A DNA stretch of 64,000 nt from Streptosporangium carneum (GTDB lineage Bacteria; Actinomycetota; Actinomycetes; Streptosporangiales; Streptosporangiaceae): the NCBI RefSeq assembly GCF_027922005.1, contig NZ_BSEV01000004.1, positions 186,001-250,000 of the forward strand, read 5' to 3'. The notes beneath the pieces were generated by a model that was not told the origin of the DNA, searched no databases, and saw only the letters and a program-made list of their open reading frames with translations. The stretch's first letter is position 1. Every line of letters starts with the position of its first letter. Shown one piece after another: positions 61,436 to 64,000 of this stretch. Both the position numbers and the translations under genes were made by a program.

Positions 61436-61801
61436 ATGGTTGCCATGGGCAGGCCTGACGATCGCTCCTCCTGGACCTTCCTCACCCACCACGCGCGAGT
61501 GCTGCTGGAGATCGCACGTGATCCGGAGAGCCGGCTGCGTGACATCGCCCAGAGCATCGGGATCACCGAGCGCGCGGTCCAGGGAATTGTGGCCGACCTG
61601 CACGAGGCCGGATACCTCGCCATAGAACGGGTCGGCCGGCGCAACCGCTACCACCTCAACCTCGAGCGCGGTTTCCGCCACCCCAGCGAGGCCCACGCCC
61701 CGGTCCGGGCCCTGGTCGAGCTGTTCGCCGCCTTCGAGGTCTCCTCGCCGCCGACGGCGCCGGCCGACTCCGGTAGGGCCCCCGCACCGATCCCTTCATG
61801 A
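61436..61801 (+). CDS. Winged-helix regulator (MarR/ArsR-like)
   Basis: About 121 residues from ATG 61436 (61445 also possible). LLEIARDPESRLRDIAQSIG and ITERAVQGIVADLHEAGYLA form the HTH, with the wing RVGRRNRYHLNLE. The Pro-rich tail is not conserved-looking. It probably binds DNA; target unknown. It is divergent from the STAS gene. Confidence 0.72.
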   Translation: MVAMGRPDDRSSWTFLTHHARVLLEIARDPESRLRDIAQSIGITERAVQGIVADLHEAGYLAIERVGRRNRYHLNLERGFRHPSEAHAPVRALVELFAAFEVSSPPTAPADSGRAPAPIPS

Positions 61802-61829
61802 AGGCCCGGAACTCCTGAAGCTCCGGCGA

Positions 61830-62065
61830 GCCGCCACTCAGTTGATCAGTGGGTACGGCGGCGCGGTCGGTGTGCGGACAGATGTCGGCGGCCGCCGGGC
61901 GGCGGGCGGGGACGGGGCGGCGTTCGGACAGGAACAGCGGGCCATGGGTGCGGGTGCTGCCGTAGGGCAGCCGGAGCAGGCGGGGCAGCAGGTGGGCGGT
62001 CCCGCTCTCCCAGTACACCGGATAACGTGCGGGAGTCGCGCACCGCCGCGAAGCCGCCCCGCCAA
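61830..62065 (-). pseudogene. Integrase (tyrosine recombinase) remnant
   Basis: YWESGTAHLLPRLLR, then GPLFLSERRPVPARRPAAAD and ICPHTDRA, matches the C-terminal part of actinomycete tyrosine integrases (..GTAHLLPRLLRGR.RGPLFLSERRPGP..). The catalytic H-x-x-R and Tyr are lost. It hints at a former integrated element at this edge. Confidence 0.5.
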
Positions 62066-62132
62066 CCTTCGCGACGGTCGAACGGCCCCCAGCGGTGCTG
62101 GGGACCGTTCGACGCATTCGAAGAGCGGGAGG

Positions 62133-62645
62133 TCAGACGCCGAACGCCGCCGGGTAGCGGATGACGCCGCTCGGGACCGGCTGTTCAGGGTTGAAGGCGA
62201 GCGCCATCATGTACTTGTCCTCGACGTCGAAGGGCGGGCGGATTCCGTACCCGGAGGCCGGGGTGAAGCCGAAGCGGGGGTAGTACTCGGCGTGGCCGAG
62301 CACGAGCACCAGGTTCTCGCCCTGCTCACGGGCGGCTTGCAGAGCGGCGCGGATGGCGGCGGAACCGGAGCCCTGCCGCTGATGTTCGGGCTTGACGGCG
62401 CACGGGCCCAAGGCGAGGGCGGGTGAGTCGCCGACGTGGCAGCGGGTGAGCAGCGCGTATCCAGCGAGATCGCCGCCGGGGGTCTCGGCCAGCCAGGACA
62501 GGCTGGGCAGCCACGCCTGCGGGTCGGCCCGCAGCGCCTCGACAAGGTCGGCCTCGTGCGGGCTGGGGAAGGCGGCAAGGTTGATGTCGCGGATGGCGGC
62601 GACGTCGCCGGCGTTCTCGGGACGGGTGGTCCAGGAAGGGGCCAT
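62133..62645 (-). CDS. GNAT N-acetyltransferase
   Basis: 170 residues from ATG 62645 behind AAGGAG. VAAIRDINLAAFPSPHEADL starts the fold; LGPCAVKPEHQRQGSGSAAI is the acetyl-CoA loop (Q/RxxGxG/A); LGHAEYYPRFGFTPASGYGI is typical of YhbS-like enzymes. The upstream methyltransferase frame runs into it without a stop, so a fusion protein is also possible. Confidence 0.85.
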   Translation of the reverse strand: MAPSWTTRPENAGDVAAIRDINLAAFPSPHEADLVEALRADPQAWLPSLSWLAETPGGDLAGYALLTRCHVGDSPALALGPCAVKPEHQRQGSGSAAIRAALQAAREQGENLVLVLGHAEYYPRFGFTPASGYGIRPPFDVEDKYMMALAFNPEQPVPSGVIRYPAAFGV

Positions 62646-63200
62646 GGTCGGGTTCGTCTCCTTGTCCTTCTGCGGATGCAGGACATAGCCGGTGTACTGG
62701 TAGTCCGCGCCGTGCTCGCGGCGCATGGTGATCTCTTGCAGGGTGGCCGCGACCGCCTCGCGCATCCCGGGTACGGCCAGGTCTGCCGCGTGGGCACGCT
62801 GTGACAGCGGCGTGTAGTACTCCTCGAACCAGTCGCGGTCGGGGAGCGGATGCAGCGCGGCGACGGCATACCCTGCGGCGTGCGCCGCGGCGATGTTGTG
62901 CTCTCGTATGCGCAGCGGATACACCTGGTCCCAGAACGCGCGGGCTTCGGCGGATGGGGAGTCGGTGCTCCAGTCGGCCGCGGTGACCTCGGCGCCGGCC
63001 TGGGCCAGCACGAGCGAGGAGCGGCCTGGCCCGCAGCCGATGTCCAGCACGCGCGGGCGCGGTGCCGGCGGCCCGGCCAGGAACAGCAGGTGGCGGGTGG
63101 TCGCGTCGGAGCCGGGGCCTTGACGTGCCAGGTTGTCGTGCAGGGCGAAGAACGCCGCCACTGTGGGGTCGCTGACCGGGTCGTGCGGGCTTTCGGGCAT
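62646..63200 (-). pseudogene. SAM-dependent methyltransferase, internally deleted, in frame with GNAT gene
   Basis: From ATG 63200, PRVLDIGCGPGRSSLVLAQA is a good class I SAM motif. It then jumps from AEVTAADWS to DSPSAEARAFWDQVYPLRIR, missing about 80 residues that should complete the Rossmann fold. The C-terminal part WFEEYYTPLSQRAHA and YQYTGYVLHPQ looks intact. No stop separates it from the GNAT start. The deletion is in frame, so a short stable product cannot be excluded. Confidence 0.65.
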
Positions 63201-63259
63201 GGTGGTGCGGGCTCCGGGTGGCCGATGAGCGGTCGAGGAGGTCGGTGGGACGCGGCCGG

Positions 63260-64000
63260 TCATGGCTGCTGGTCCCGGAACCTGTAGGTGGCGCGCAGGT
63301 GACTGGTGATGGCCTTCTGCCGGTTGACGCGCTCGTCGCGCAGCCGGGCATCGGTACGTGCGGCCGCCCAGGCGTTCTCCCGTTGCAGCTTGCGGTAGCT
63401 GTCCAGACGGCGCCCGGCCAGCTCGCCCGCGTCGATGGCGGCCTGAACCGCGCAACCCGGTTCGGTGTCGTGGGCGCAGTCGCCGAAGCGGCAGTCCCGA
63501 GCGAGGCGTTCGATCTCGGCGAAGACCTGCTCCAGGCCGTCGGCGGCGTCATGCAGGCTGATCCCGCGCAGGCCGGGCGTGTCGATGAGGACCCCGCCGC
63601 CGGGCAGGGGAATCAGTTCGCGGCGGACCGTGGTGTGGCGGCCCTTGCCGTCCTGCGCGCGTACCGTGCCGGTGGCCAGCCGCTCCTCGCCGAGCAGCGT
63701 GTTGCCGAGGCTGGACTTGCCCGCGCCCGAGGGGCCGAGCAGCACGGTGGTACCGCGCACCAGCGCGGCCAGCACGTCGATGTTGTGACCGGTGGCGACG
63801 CTGGTGACCAGGACGTCCACGCCGGGTGCCAGCGCTTCGGCCTCGGCGTGGACGGCCTCGGGATCGTGGGCCAGATCCGCCTTGGTCAAGACGATCACCG
63901 GCTGCGCCCCGCTCTCCCAGGCCAGGGCAAGCAGCCGCTCCAGTTTGGCCGCGTCCAGGGGCATCGCCAGGGACAGGGCGATGACGACCGTGTCGACGTT
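63260..64000 (-). CDS. rsgA: Ribosome small-subunit GTPase A (RsgA), 5' end outside window
   Basis: 247 codons are visible; the N-terminal OB fold lies beyond 64000. The circularly permuted GTPase order is clear: VIVLTKADL (G4), LLGPSGAGKSSLGNTLLG (G1, P loop), LIDTPGLRG (G3). The C-terminal zinc knuckle CRFGDCAHDTEPGCAV binds the 30S subunit. RsgA assists late 30S maturation. It is the one clear housekeeping gene in the window. Confidence 0.92.
   Translation of the reverse strand, partial: NVDTVVIALSLAMPLDAAKLERLLALAWESGAQPVIVLTKADLAHDPEAVHAEAEALAPGVDVLVTSVATGHNIDVLAALVRGTTVLLGPSGAGKSSLGNTLLGEERLATGTVRAQDGKGRHTTVRRELIPLPGGGVLIDTPGLRGISLHDAADGLEQVFAEIERLARDCRFGDCAHDTEPGCAVQAAIDAGELAGRRLDSYRKLQRENAWAAARTDARLRDERVNRQKAITSHLRATYRFRDQQP

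Noticed and set aside
1..64000. Search for tRNA, rRNA, riboswitch and CRISPR features
   Set aside because: No cloverleaf with GTTCGA loop in context, no rRNA-like stretch and no regularly spaced repeats were recognised by reading.

Overview
This is high-GC DNA (around 70% G+C by eye) with GTG/TTG starts, ATGA/GTGA stop-start overlaps and typical actinomycete families: TetR/MarR/GntR regulators, NarL-type two-component pairs, DUF2975, darcynin and RsgA. It reads as a chromosomal accessory region of a filamentous actinomycete, possibly Streptosporangiales. That placement is an impression from protein style, not a measured assignment. No rRNA, tRNA or CRISPR array was recognised.

Layout. 1-2.8 kb: a truncated MFS gene meets a DUF2975/HTH pair tail to tail, then an FAD reductase. 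2.8-7.1 kb: Tn3-family relics bracket a TetR/flavin-monooxygenase pair whose intergenic region carries two tet-type operators. 7.1-14.3 kb: a divergent GntR-controlled carbohydrate locus (ABC importer one way; deacetylase and two dehydrogenases the other), cut at both ends inside a kinase gene and a GH4-like gene. 14.3-27 kb: small redox modules (quinone reductase, aldo/keto reductase, NmrA protein, TetX-like monooxygenase), each beside its own TetR, plus a MarR gene and two secreted-protein genes that share a duplicated leader. 27-36.2 kb: two paralogous histidine kinase/response regulator pairs around IS3, ISL3 and IS5 remnants, another TetR/quinone-reductase pair and a WYL-type/VOC pair. 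36.2-48.6 kb: a mobile cluster with an IS30 copy, a tyrosine recombinase gene split by a 6.47-kb Tn3-family transposon (matching terminal repeats, 5-bp target duplication, res site, resolvase, cargo), a coiled-coil protein and two Tn3 transposase fragments. 48.7-64 kb: VOC, LysR/NmrA/darcynin, a second TetX-like monooxygenase with TetR, HAD phosphatase, DUF1062, WD40, amidase, STAS, GNAT and the ribosome-assembly GTPase RsgA running off the right edge.

Two themes organise the window. First, at least eight separate Tn3-family traces show repeated insertion and deletion; many neighbouring genes are cut or internally deleted. Second, the surviving genes are mostly self-contained regulator-plus-oxidoreductase pairs, a pattern expected for inducible detoxification of small molecules. 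The clearest regulatory signal is the tet-type operator pair beside a TetR with a nearly Tn10-like recognition helix. The clearest mobile structure is the transposon-in-recombinase nest, where the target gene can be reconstructed across the insertion.
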